From NCBI GenBank assembly GCA_016081115.2, contig CM071933.1:60030660-60094659 (forward strand): DNA of 64,000 bases, in the 5' to 3' direction. Shown in pieces: positions 1-11,369 of this stretch. The notes below the pieces were generated by a model, which saw only the letters and a list, made by a program, of their open reading frames with translations, did no database searches and was not told the origin of the DNA. Each line of letters begins with the position of its first letter. Position 1 is the first letter of the stretch. The position numbers and the translations under genes are program-made. Source of the stretch: Rehmannia glutinosa. Taxonomy: Eukaryota; Streptophyta; Magnoliopsida; Lamiales; Orobanchaceae.

Positions 1-671
1 TACCACAATCTCTCTTGAAGATTACCACAATCTCCAACGGCACCTTGTGAAGATTACCACAATCTTCAACCTTGAAGAACACCAAATTCTTCAACACCTC
101 AAGAGCACCACACTCTCGAAGAACACTCTTCTTCAACCCAAGTGTATTCTTTCCACAAGAATACTCACAAGGATGTCTTGTGTTGAATGATGACCAAAAT
201 CAAGATTACAACTCAATAATAAATATTACAATTTTGAGGGCAAGTGTAATCAAGAATAAAAAGCCTAGACCTCAAGATTGTGCAAGTGCAAGAACTTAGG
301 CTATTACAACAAGAATGTAAAAATGAAAGCTTTGAGAATTTTGCAGATTTTGTTGTATTATATGCTTGTGTATTGTGTATTGTTTGCTTCAAAATTGATA
401 AAGTAAATCTGCTGATAAGGATGTCCAACGGTTCAAATTTTGTTGTCAAAAGATTACACAGCGCGACCGGACGCTCTATAGAAAATTCCGAACGTTAAAT
501 GAAAATAGTGCGATCCAGGTACCGTTCAGAGGGGGGTCCGGCCGATCGGCCCTCTCCTGGACCGGTCGCCCCCTCTCATTTTTTATACAGAAATGCTTTC
601 TGTTTCATTTTGTGCGTTCTTCAGGCACCGATCGACCGTTTGCTCGACCGGTCAACCTCCAACTTGAAATG

Positions 672-938
672 TTGTCCAATTTTTGTCAAAAATAAACTTA
701 AAAAAAATACTCCAAAATATTAGTAAAAACATTTTAAATCAATTGGGAGTATTTGGACAACAATTATAAACATTGTTTTGGTGTAAAAACCAATTAACAC
801 AAAATCATCAAAAGTGTTGTCCAATTTTTATCGAATAATAAACTCTAAGAAATACTCCAAAAATTAGTAAAAACATTTTAAATCATTTAGGAATATTTGG
901 ACAACAATTATAAACTTTGTTTTGGTGTAAAAACCAAT
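672..938. repeat. Tandem repeat, ~145-bp unit, interrupted by an element insertion
   Basis: Copy A covers 672-816 and copy B starts at 817 with the same 'ttgtccaattttt' start. Copy B is cut at 938 by the copia insertion and resumes at 15295; copy C starts at 15317 and ends near 15463. Each unit contains 'agtaaaaacattttaaatca', 'tatttggac' and 'attgttttggt'. The array lies inside the LTR of the older copia relic. Confidence 0.85.
934..938. repeat. Target-site duplication CCAAT (left)
   Basis: Five bases CCAAT abut the left end of the element at 939 and are repeated at 15290-15294 next to its right end. Five bases is the usual duplication size for Ty1/copia integrase. Confidence 0.9.
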
Positions 939-2518
939 TGTAGGTCCCAAGGATGTGAGTAAGGTTTAGAAGGGGGTTGAATAAACCTTACCAATTTTTC
1001 GATTTTAGTCCTTTTAAAATATTACGAGTTAAATACACAAATATGTCCTTAATGGACAGCTAAGTTAGTTAACCAAATAGAGTTAGCCACTCAACCGCAC
1101 TCAATTGAGTCGTTGATAGAATAACTCAGTTGTTTAGTCTAAACCTTAACTTGGTTGTGATGAGATTTTCAATGGAAGACTTAACACCCTTGAATTTGGT
1201 TTAAGTTTGTTTTAACACTTGTTTTAGCACTTTGTTAATTATCAATTGAATAGCAAATTATCAAAGAGATATTAAATGATATGCGTAAAGTAAATGCTTT
1301 GAAATGTAAATAACACAATAAATTTTATAGAGGTTCGAAGATGGGGTAATTCTTCTAATCCTCTCTTCTCCAACTCCTGGAGGAATCTACTAAGTATTGA
1401 TCAGAGTACAAAGTGGTTATCAGTCCAGATACAAGCCTTGATCACACAAACACTTGATCCTTTGGGACTCACTGAGATGCCTTGGTCACACAAAATTGCT
1501 TCTCGACGACTCGAGCTTCTTCACAGGCACCGCTTTGCTACTACTGACTCACTTGCTCAAGCTTCTTGGATTTGATCACGAAGCCCTCCAATAACTTGAG
1601 ACTGGTTCGACCTTGAACCTTTCTACAATCCTCATTGGAATGTAGACCCCTTTTGGTTCTTCAAAAGTTTCCTCTTCAACAGTTTGAAGTTGTCTTTCCT
1701 TCACAGCTTGGTGTTGGATTGATTTCCTTCCAAATTTAGGCTTCAGGATTTGCGTGAATAACTTGAGAATATTTTTGCAGGTTACAGCTCGAATGACAAC
1801 TTGAATGTTCGTGGTTCAGGTAACCCTCTCTCTAAGTGATTCCTCAGCCTTTTATAGTGAACTTTCAAAAATCTGCCCAGTGAAGAGATAGGCTGATTTC
1901 AAAAGTCACTTGTATTCGTTGGCTTGTCTTGTTGCAGTCCTTGATCTTGACATTTCCTCGTATTAAATGAACATTCAGACTTTTCGTAGTCGACGACACA
2001 AGGTGCATGTTTCCCATTGGTTTATTCCTTTTGCACGATTCTCGGGATCGAGCACTTTTAAGACATGGCAAAGATGGAAGTATTACTTGTTTAGGTAATA
2101 TTCTTGATTTCTATGCAACGTATTCTTTTCAGTTGTCTTGACTTGACTGCCTTTCCTTAACTTCCCCAGGTAACTTCGAGTCAGCTCCAAATCATTGGAT
2201 GACTCATTTGTCACTTCAACTTGAGACTTGGCTATCTTGAGTTAACTTGACCGACACTTCACGATCTCAGATCATAGCCGCTTACTACTCCTTCAATCGA
2301 GTTCTTGTCTTTTTTTCCTTGCTATACTCAGCTACTTCACAGTGGAGTCTTCATCCCAGTCTTCAGTTGACTTCTTGTATATCCAGGCATAGCCGACTTG
2401 ACTCAGCTCGTAGATCCCTATCTATTTTAGTGCAAATTACAAGGAAAATGGGGTGCCAACTTTCTAGTCTAAGTTTTACATGGCATTCATCAAAATCTAA
2501 TAAACAAATTTCCCAACA
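939..2518 (-). repeat. 3' LTR of copia element 1
   Basis: 1580 bp. It matches 13719-15289 along its length and, inverted, 18273-19812. Read on the minus strand it starts TGTTGGGAAATT and ends GGGACCTACA. A TATA box lies at the position matching 14634-14641. The leader ORF start present in the other two LTRs is lost here (ATG changed to ACG in the equivalent place). Confidence 0.92.
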
Positions 2519-2532
2519 ATTTCCCCCTTTTT
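2519..2532 (-). other. Polypurine tract of copia element 1
   Basis: The minus strand reads AAAAAGGGGGAAAT immediately before the 3' LTR. This is the expected primer for plus-strand synthesis. Confidence 0.85.
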
Positions 2533-2771
2533 GATGATGTCAAAACTTAAAAATATACATACTACCAGCAAATAGTAGAGATACATACAGACAATGTATA
2601 AGCAGAGAATGTATGCGCAGAATCAATCTTTTTATTGATCATAACATTCTTGTCCTTTACACAGCTGTTTACAAAGTGTATCAGAGCATCATGGCGTTCT
2701 ATATCTACGCAAAAAAAAATAGAAATTGCATAACTTTTATTTATTGTACAAAAGACTTACACAATATGTAT

Positions 2772-5700
2772 TTACAATAGTAAAGTACATGAAGGGGTGG
2801 ACATCAACACTTCATCGCCTTCGCTGTCTCCTTCTTTCCTCTTCAGCTTTGTCATCTTCTGGTCTCTTTCTCTTCTTTTCTTCTTCACCGCTTTTTTTTC
2901 TCGTAGGCTCTTCCGCGCCTTCGTCTTTTCTCTTTCTTTCTTGTCTTTCTTCTTCCCACAATGAGTTTGTCTTTTATTTTCTTCTTCAATCCTTTTTACA
3001 TAATCAGCACTCTTCCTAGCCACTTCCATGTTGGCTATTTCATCATACCCAGCCCAATAGATCCCTCCTTTCTTCCCTGGATCTATGTATTCGATGTTTT
3101 TGGGTAGAGGTCTAGGTCTGAAACCTCTTCCTCCACTGCTTCTCCATCTTCCTCTGGGTGTGTATAGTCGGGGCTTCTTCTTCCCAAATTTGAGTTACCA
3201 TCGAGTGATCGCTAGAGTCTCGCTTCCCTCGTCGCCTTCTTCGCACAACTTGAGCCTTTTTTCCCAATACAAGTCCCAGGCTTGGGCCATGGTCATGCCT
3301 TCGAAGTATCCCTCGGATGCGAGCGTTTTGAATTCATCAACTGATCTAGGCTTGGTACCGACGTCTTAAATGGCATCAGTGTCTCTTCCTGCCGGAATGC
3401 CTCCGTATTGTTTTAGTATGTCCATCGCACGGGCATCCATTTTTCTTTCAACCTCCTTCATCTCTGCTTCTACTATCTTCCTCTTTTCAGACATGAGCAC
3501 AGCAGAGTGTTGGAGCGGCAGAATCACTGGAAGTTTGCTGATGATGTCAGCTGTGACAAGTCCTTGTTGAGGGGTTCTAGCAACTATTAAGGTCATATCC
3601 TTTTAACCTTCCCCCTCAATGGATTTTCCCTTATCTTTCTTCTGCTCCTCAGCTGTTTTCTTCTGCTTCTCAACAGTTGCGTCCTTCTTCTCAGCAATCG
3701 ATCCTTTCAACGTCTTTAGGTATTCCTCTTCCCCCTTTTTGGCATCATCGAAGGAGAGAGGAACCCCTGGAAACATGCCAGCAAGCATGAAATCTAGGCG
3801 CCTAATAGCTAAGTTCTGTTTGGATTCTCACATGCGAGTAAGTCGCCGAAATTCGAGCGAGTGGCTTTTGATTCGGTTGTCACCAACTTCATTTCAGCCA
3901 TAAAAGGCTAAATTTTGCATTCATATTCTCTTCTACACGCAGAAGTTCTTTTCGATGAAATTCGCGCAGCAGTTCCATTTCCGTGGCATGAGAGGCATGC
4001 ATCCTATCAATATTTTCTTGCATCATCTTCTTCATGTCAGCATTATCAGCGCTCCAGATTAGCATCTTATTGTACAATGCTTTGAAGTATCGAACCTGTT
4101 CCACACGTATTGTCTGCTGCTATTGCCACCATTCCCGGATTCTGACTATTATTCCATGCAGATCAGTTGTCAGATTGGCATCTCTTATCCAAACCGCATA
4201 TCCAGTGAGGCCTGGTGCCTTTCCATCTTCTCTATCTCTGCAAATATTGCCTTGAAGACTTCTCGAACCCCAGCTGTCACCTCTGTCTCAGCTGGCGGCC
4301 AAGCAGCATCAAAATCAAAATCTGCTGGGACGATGGTATATATGGGAATGACTGGATCAGGTTTATGGAAACGTCATTGATCTCTAGCTGATTCTTCATC
4401 AAGATCAGGCAACTCTAGTAAGAAAGGGAATGTTTGTTCAAACGCATCATCACGGACATAGGGAATGTGTTCAATGGTGACTTGTGGCCTTGATGTGCCC
4501 GGTTGAGTCGATTCTGCTACAGCGTTGGGAGCCTACGCAGATGACTCGGTCGCAGCTGGGCCTTGGTGTGGGGGTTGGCCAGCTGACTGAGCCTCAGCTG
4601 TCTGAACATCTTCTTCGGCCTCAGTGGTTGCTTCTAAATGAATTTGTGTGTCCTCTGCTGCACCATCAGTGTCATCGGACGATGATGAGTCCTGAAGGCT
4701 TGGCTCATCATCAAAATTAAACTTTTGACGAAAGCGACGCTTGAATTCTGGCTTACTCGTGCTAGGAAGAACATCCTCGGCTGAGTATTTTTGACTTGCA
4801 ATAGGGGATGACTCAGCTTCATCTTCACCTTTAGATCCCAGAAAAGTTACATCAGGGTTGTCTTGGAAACCGTGAAGGGCACTTATCTCCTTCTCAGTTG
4901 CATAAATGATAACATGAGGGATGTTCTCATTTCGCCTCTTTACCTTGGGAAGTCTCAACCTCCCGTAGGCTCATACCTCCCGCAGCCTCAACTGCAGCAA
5001 GGCCTGGACATTCCCTTCGGCTGCACTCAATCGTCTTGGGGTCTTCGACGTTGGTATCCACAGGAGCCTCAACTCCGTGGAATGCACTTTCATTGCCCGC
5101 AGTGTTAACTCCTGTGGGCGGATCCATCCTCAGGCCTCGACGCATTAGCAGCGTCCTCGGCCTCACAAGCGATTGGCACTTCACCGAGACAGTCTCAATC
5201 GTCCGAGCTTCTTCGACACAACTTGTTGTGTTTCTATTTCTTGTTCCTTCTCCACTTCGCCTCCGAGATTCATGGTGGAGTTGTCCGCAGAACCTCCGAC
5301 CTAGCTGCAGCTGGGGGAGGGAGTTTCCCCCGGCACACCACCGAGTGACTTGGATTGGGGTCACTCTTCTCCAAACTCCCGGCTGTTTCATGTGAGTGTT
5401 CAACTCACAAGGTGGTAAGACACCTTCAGTATAGGTTGGCTCGACTTGGGTCCCCAAGTTTCGGTTTCATCACCAAGTCCCCTAAATCCATCCTTAGAGT
5501 GCACTTTGGGAAGTGGTTGCAAGAATGACAAAGGGCAATTTGGTGAACCACTCCCAATGGATCAATTTCTAGGCGAGATTTGGAAGACTCTCCAGTCCTT
5601 CCATCACCGTTGCTCATGCATCATTCTCGATTCCCGCATGGCTTCTTTGCATTTCTAGTTCTTCTATCGCAGCAGCAGGGTCCAGATCCTCATCACTTTC

Positions 5701-7420
5701 TGAAAGTATGTCAAGATGTGGATGAGTATGATCAGTGGTTCCAGTGAGAGGACAAACATCGGCTTTCGCATGAGCTTCGCTTCCTCTCACGCTTCTAGCC
5801 TTGTTCGTTCTCCTTTTGAATTTGCAGCATGCTGATGCAGTTATCCTCATCAAGGGCTTGCAGCACTGTATCAACTTCAAGGAACCTGAATAGTTCCTCT
5901 TCCTCCTCAATAAACTCTGGGTGTTCAAACTGCACCCAAGAGTGACTCAACTTCCACTTCCTCCACTCTCGCAGATGATTTTGGATGTCTGGGTATAGTG
6001 GAGATAGCATGATCACATCATCATCATCATCTTTCTGTGGTACCTCTTTCTCAGGAATGGAGGGTAGCAGAGCTTGCTGCTCTTCACCCTCAGCAGCATC
6101 TGTCGTGGGCGGAGACACAGCCCTGTCGACAGGAGACTTAACTGTCTCAGTTGTTACTTGTTCCTTAGCTGTTTTGTCCACAGCTGGGTCTTCGACTTGC
6201 CTCTGCTGATCAGCCTCATCAGACTTGGCGGTTTCATCAATTATCTCTAGAGACTTTACTTCTCCAGCTGTTTCAGCAATTTGTTCCAGCTGAGTGGCAG
6301 ACTCAATTGTTTTCTCAAGCTCTGAATGCTTGAAGAGTCTTCTTCTTTTGGTCCTTACCAGAGGAATTTCTGGTTCGGATTCGGTTTCCTCAGAATCCTG
6401 GGCGGCGGGGGCCGGTGCCACTTTCTTGGTTTGAGGAGCTGGCTTTCTTGGCTTGTCAGTCCTCTTCTTTTTGACAAATGGAGAAGGTATTTGAGTTCCT
6501 TCTCTGTTGCGGCTGCAGAGGCAGGTGCATTTGTTTTCTTTGCCGCAGGGGCAGTCTTCTTCTTTGCAGCTGCAGGAGCAGCTTTCTTCTTTGGAGGGGA
6601 GGAGACAACTGTTTCTTCTGGATCAGCTGATTCCCCCTCACTTGTATCCGCTCTCTTGGCGTAAGCTCTCTTCTGAGCTCCGAAAAGATTTGATTGGAAC
6701 ATTTTCTTATTGACATGGAACGCCTTTCCATGTTGGAGTGGAACTCCTTTCACTTCCATCAACCGGCCAATCACAAGGCCATACCCTAAGGATCCTCCGA
6801 GCGACCCATCTTCCTTGAAGGACTTATTCCCAATATTTTGGCAGAGTCTGATGTATACAAACTCAGCCCAGTTTACCTTCTTCTCCTCCATGATCGCAGC
6901 CATGACGATCAGCTTGGTTTTGGACAGCTGATTAAAGCTTCCGAACTTTATGTCTACACATTTGGCAATAATATCCAGCAGCTTATGGTAATCTTCCTTG
7001 AGCAGCTTCTTGTCTGCTGTGTAGACAACTTTAGCAGCGCTCTCTGGTTTGGCCACTTCCTTCCATGCAGCAGCCAAGTTTACATCGGCTTCAAGTATTT
7101 CCGGTATACCTTCCGACGGCAGCAAGCAATGCTCCGCTAGATCCTCAGCAGTGGTCGTAAACTTGTTTTACGTGAGAATGATTTACTTGATGCCTTCATC
7201 ATGAACTTCAACGCTTCACGTGAACTCGCGCGACCTCTTCCACATACGTCATCTAAAACTCCATCGTGAGAAAGGGTTTCAGTCCAGATTTCTCCACTTT
7301 CTCAGCTATCTTCTTCACAAGGGTTTCATCGGACCCCTGTTTGATCATCCCTTCGAAATCCACGGTAGAACTAGTGTGGATTTGCTTTCCCAACTTAGCG
7401 AAATCATTAGTAGTTGCCAT
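2772..7420 (-). pseudogene. Third (post-pol) ORF of copia element 1, broken
   Basis: An ATG at 7420 opens a frame related to the + strand ORF starting at 25025 in element 2. The N-terminal folded-looking part (7420-6660) contains VDFEGMIKQGSDETLVKKIA, then LPSEGIPEI, ADKKLLK(E)DYHKLLDIIAKC and VNWAEFVYIRLC. It is followed by a Lys/Ala-rich linker (PAAKK-type repeats), basic RTKRRR patches, long acidic Ser/Glu/Asp stretches, a conserved FEHPEF segment, a helical segment near 4100-3890, and a very basic Lys/Arg/Glu-rich C-terminus (3029-2772). Stops and frameshifts split it into at least seven pieces; intact length would be roughly 1,500 residues. It sits where Sireviruses carry an env-like ORF, but no signal peptide or clear membrane segment is seen. 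Function unknown; the N-terminal part loosely resembles putative plant transposon-protein domains. Confidence 0.6.
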
Positions 7421-7972
7421 TTTTGAGTTTTACTGAACGAAACCTTAGAAATTTGCCTTGAAGTTTGATAGGGTTTTAAGAGAAAAATATAGTCTTTGCT
7501 TTTGGAGAGATGAACAATTTTGGTGTAGTGTGAGAGAGAAAACGGAAGAAATAGTATATGTATTGGTTATGAAAGGACGTGTATACGGTTTTTGAAATTT
7601 GATCAAGATCAACGGCTCAGATTTAGCACGCCGATTAGCAATTAATTTCTCGCATTTAATGTGGCAGCATTTATATCCAATCATATGCTTGGTCGTGCAG
7701 CTTTTGACTGTACCTGTCATTAATATGCTGACGTCATCCTTAAAACATTCTCGCTTATTAAAAACGACTGCGTTTTTGTCACTTAGCTCACAAATAACTC
7801 AGCTTACTCCTTAGCTGATTCAACTCTTCTCTCTTTTCATATAGGTACTCAGCTGTCAGCTAACTTGATGCAGCTGATTCTCCGATACGGCTGATTCACT
7901 TAGCTAATTTACGAACTCAGCTCTATTTTCATCTTTTCTTGTTTCATCTCTTGTCCTTGAGTCTTCTAAGTG

Positions 7973-9604
7973 TTAACTCAGCTCAATTAACCCTAGCTCA
8001 TGCTTGAGTTCTTCAAATCTTGATTCACATAATGGCTTTGTGAGTATGTCAGCCAACTGTTTATCAGTTGAGATGTATTCCAAAGTGATGTCCTTCTTTT
8101 CAACATGGTCTCTTATGAAATGATATCTGACATCAATGTGCTTTGTTCTTGAGTGCAACACAGGATTTTGAGTGATTGCAATAGCACTTGTGTTATCACA
8201 CATAATTGGAATTTCTTTTTCTTCAACATCATAATCTCTCAGCTATTGTCCATCCATAAGACTTGGGCACAACAGCTGCCCGCAACTATGTACTCTGCTT
8301 CAGCTGTGGATGTGGCTATTGAATTTTGCTTCTTGCTAAACCAGGAGACCAACCTGTTTCCAAGCATTTGACATGTACCTGAAGTACTCTTCCTGTCAAC
8401 TCTACATCCAGCATAGTTAGAGTCTGAGTAACCAATAAGCTTGAATCCTCCTTCCTTTGGATACCATAAGCCGACTTCCTGGCATCCCTTCAAATATCTT
8501 AGGATTCTCTTAGCTGAAGTCATATGGCATTCTTTTGGTGCAAATTGAAATCTTCCACATACACCTACTGCAAAGGTGATGTCTGGCCTACTTGCTGTGA
8601 GATAGAGCAGTGATCCAATGAGTGCTCTGTATCTTGTTTGATCCACAGGCTTGCTATCTGAATCCATATCCATCTTGACTGATGTATTCATTGGTATTTT
8701 CACAGAAGACTTCTCTTCCATACCAAATTTCTTCATTAAATCTCTAGTATACTTTATTTGACTTATGAAGGTTCCATCCTTCAGATGTTTAACTTGAAGT
8801 CCTAGAAAGAATGTCAGCTCTCCCATCATGCTCATTTCAAATTTGCCTTGCATGAGGTTTGAGAATTTATCACACAGCTCTTTGTTTGTGGATCCAAAAA
8901 TAATGTCATCCACATATATTTGAACAAGCAATACTCTCTCCATCTTGAATTAAAAGAGTGTTCTATCCACTTTGCCTTTGGTGAATCCATTATCTGTCAG
9001 AAATTGAGATAATGTATCATACCATGCTCTAGGTGCTTGTTTCAATCCATATAGAGCTTTCTTGAGCTTGTACACTTTATCTCCAAGAGTCTTCTGCTCA
9101 AATCCTGGAGGTTGTCCAACATAGACTTCTTCTTCCAATAATCCATTCAAGAATAAACTTTTTACATCCATTTGATATACAATGAAGTTCTTGTGTGCAA
9201 CATTGGCAAGAAACATCCTTATTGCTTCTAATCTTGCAACAGGAGCAAATGTTTCATCAAAATCTATATCTTCTTCTTGGCAATACTCTTTGGCTACCAA
9301 TCTCTTTGTTTCTTACCACAGAACCGTCTTCATTCATCTTGTTCCTAAACACCCATTTTGTGCCAATGACATTTTGATGGGTTGGTCTTTGCACCAATTC
9401 CCATACTTTATTTCTCTCAAATTGATTCAGCTCTTCTTGCATGGCATGAATCCAATGTGTGTCATCCAGTGCTTGGGACACATCTTTAGGTTCTATTTGG
9501 GAAATAAAACAAGTTAACATTGTTTCTTGTTGAGCTCTGGATCTGGTTCTTACACCATCTCTTACATCTCCAATGACTAGCTCTGGTGATGGTCTCTCAG
9601 CCAT
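7973..9604 (-). pseudogene. Reverse transcriptase and RNase H region of copia element 1 pol
   Basis: The frame runs from 9604 to the stop at 7973 with breaks near 9300, 8945 and 8230. Visible landmarks in order: GTKWVFRNKMNEDG (RT fingers), FDETFAPVARLEAIR, YQMDVKSLFLNG (first catalytic Asp), KLKKALYGLKQAPRAWY, QIYVDDIIFGST (catalytic Asp pair), SLLYLTASRPDI, the RNase H segment GYSDSNYAG, and the C-terminal CDNTSAIAI...HIDVRYHFIRDHVE...LADILTKPL. These are standard Ty1/copia RT-RNase H motifs. Pol ends with GLIELS, as in element 2 (24479). Confidence 0.9.
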
Positions 9605-9719
9605 CTCACATCAAGTTGGAGTGAGTTAGCTGGGTTCAGTCGTCTTGTAGCTGTGTTTTCTTGAGCAGCTCTTTCATCATCACTTAGCTGCAGATTTTCC
9701 AGTTGTCTTTGAGGTTCAG

Positions 9720-11115
9720 CTATCTCATCTTCATCTTGATTAATTGCTCCAGCTTCAGCTTCAACATAGGGACTCTTCGCACCGTTGGTTGATTGATCAG
9801 CTTATCAGCTAACTCCTCAAAGTCTTCTCCATTTACATTAGGTTCATCAAACACTACATGGATGGACTCTTCTGTGACCATAGTCCTTTTGTTCAGCACT
9901 CTATAGGCTTTGCTTTCAGCTGAGTATCCCAAGAAGATACCTTCATCAGCTTTGGCATCAAAAGCCTTTAGATTATCCTTCTCATTGTTGTGGATGAAGC
10001 ATTTACATCCAAATATTTTAAAGTACCCAACACTTAGCTTTCTCCCTGTCCAAATTTCATAGGGAGTCTTTGTCAATTGTCTATTAATCATGCATCTATT
10101 TTGAGTATAGCATGCGGTGTTTATAACTTCACCAAAATCTTTTAGGCAACCCCGCTTCACTAACATGGTCTTTGCTTTGCTTCCTTGAGAGTTCTATTCC
10201 TTCTTTCTCGCAACTCCATTCTCTTGTGGAGTCCTTGCTGCGCAGATAATTCATGAGCAATACCATTTTCAACACAAGATCTTGAGTTATTATTCCATTA
10301 ACAAACTCAGTTCCTCTATCAGATCTTATCTTTATAATGGTTTGACTCTTCTCATTTTGAACTCTTTTCATCAGTTGGGGTAATTTCTGCAAGGTTTCCT
10401 TCTTTTTACACATGAAGATTGTCCATGTATATCTTGAATAATCATCCACCACTACTAGAGTGTATTTCTTCCCACTTATGTTGGCTGGCTCAACTGGACC
10501 AAATAGATCCATGTGTAACAGATGCAATATCCTTGTTGAAGATGGACTTGACTTCTCTTTAAATGATGATTTAATCTGCTTTCCCATCTGGCATGCATCA
10601 CAAACGCTTTCTTTATTGTACACTGAGTCTGGTAATCCTTCTACAAGATTGCTCCTTGCAAGCTTGTTGATTGTTTTGAAATTTAGGTGACTCAACTTCT
10701 TGTGCCACAACCAACTTGATTCGGTTGTACTCTTTGCTAGCAGACACGTGCTTGGTGTAGCAGTTGACCAGTCTACCACATACATGTTCTTTTGTCTGGA
10801 TCCTTGCAACACCACTTCATTTGATTCAGTGTCTTTGATTTGGCATACTCTCATATTGAATCCAACATTGTAGCCCTTGTCACAGAGTTGGCTGATGCTT
10901 AACAAGTTAAAATTGAGGCCTTCAACGTATGCAACATCTGTGATTTCTAATCCATTTTTCTTGATGGATCCAGTGCCTCTTATTTCCCCTGGAGCTTCAT
11001 TTCCTCCAAATATGACTTTTGCACCTCTAATCTCCTTGAATTTTGACAGATTTTTCTTGTTTCTGTATGTGTCCTGGAATGCCCACTATCCATGTACCAG
11101 TTCCTTGGCACTCAC
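9720..11115 (-). pseudogene. Protease and integrase region of copia element 1 pol
   Basis: The aspartic protease active site is visible at 11082-11090 (WYMDSGHS; Asp-Ser-Gly). The pre-integrase HHCC zinc finger follows in 10905-10500 (HKKLSHLNF, CDACQMGKQ), then the catalytic core with HMDLFGPVEP, VVDDYSRYTW and IRSDRGTEFVNG. The segment after 10250 is frameshifted and resumes in 10166-9720 (CYTQNRCMINRQLTKTPYE, GCKCFIHNNEKDNLKAFDAK). The third catalytic residue region (usually PQQNGVAERKNR) is damaged near 10200. Confidence 0.88.
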
Positions 11116-11369
11116 TGCTTCCTTGAACCTGCAATCAAGGAAATTAGTTTTTAGGTACACATACTTGCCTGGGTCCTGAGGGGTTAGTACTGTAAGATGA
11201 ACCAACCAACTTATAGCCAAATGATTTGACTCTAAGGGGTTGCCATCTATCTGTGCCATAATCATAATTCACTTTGGCAAATTGCTTGGGGGTTTTAGGT
11301 TCATACAGTTGTCTCTTTTGTCTGTATGCCTGTGTGTGTGTTTTAGCAATTGCCCTTCTTTGGGTAATG

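Larger units (their letters stand above)
1..938 (-). mobile_element. Old Ty1/copia relic, distal part of its 3' LTR
   Basis: No protein-coding gene is seen. The stretch is continuous with 15290-15483 once the inserted element at 939-15289 is removed, because the same tandem repeat runs through both sides. At 15483 the joined sequence reads, on the minus strand, as an LTR start (TGTTAGAAAATG) preceded by a purine tract (AAAAATGGGGAGTT). I therefore read 1-938 as the rest of that 3' LTR; its outer end lies at or beyond base 1. Short direct repeats of a 'gaagattaccacaatct' type occur at 1-61, and a GC-rich patch with repeated 'gaccgg' occurs at 460-570. Assignment to LTR is inference from continuity. 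Confidence 0.55.

Noticed and set aside
6355..6664. Plus-strand ORF of 112 codons (Phe/Ala-rich)
   Set aside because: Complement of the Lys/Ala-rich linker of the third ORF; composition explains the open frame.
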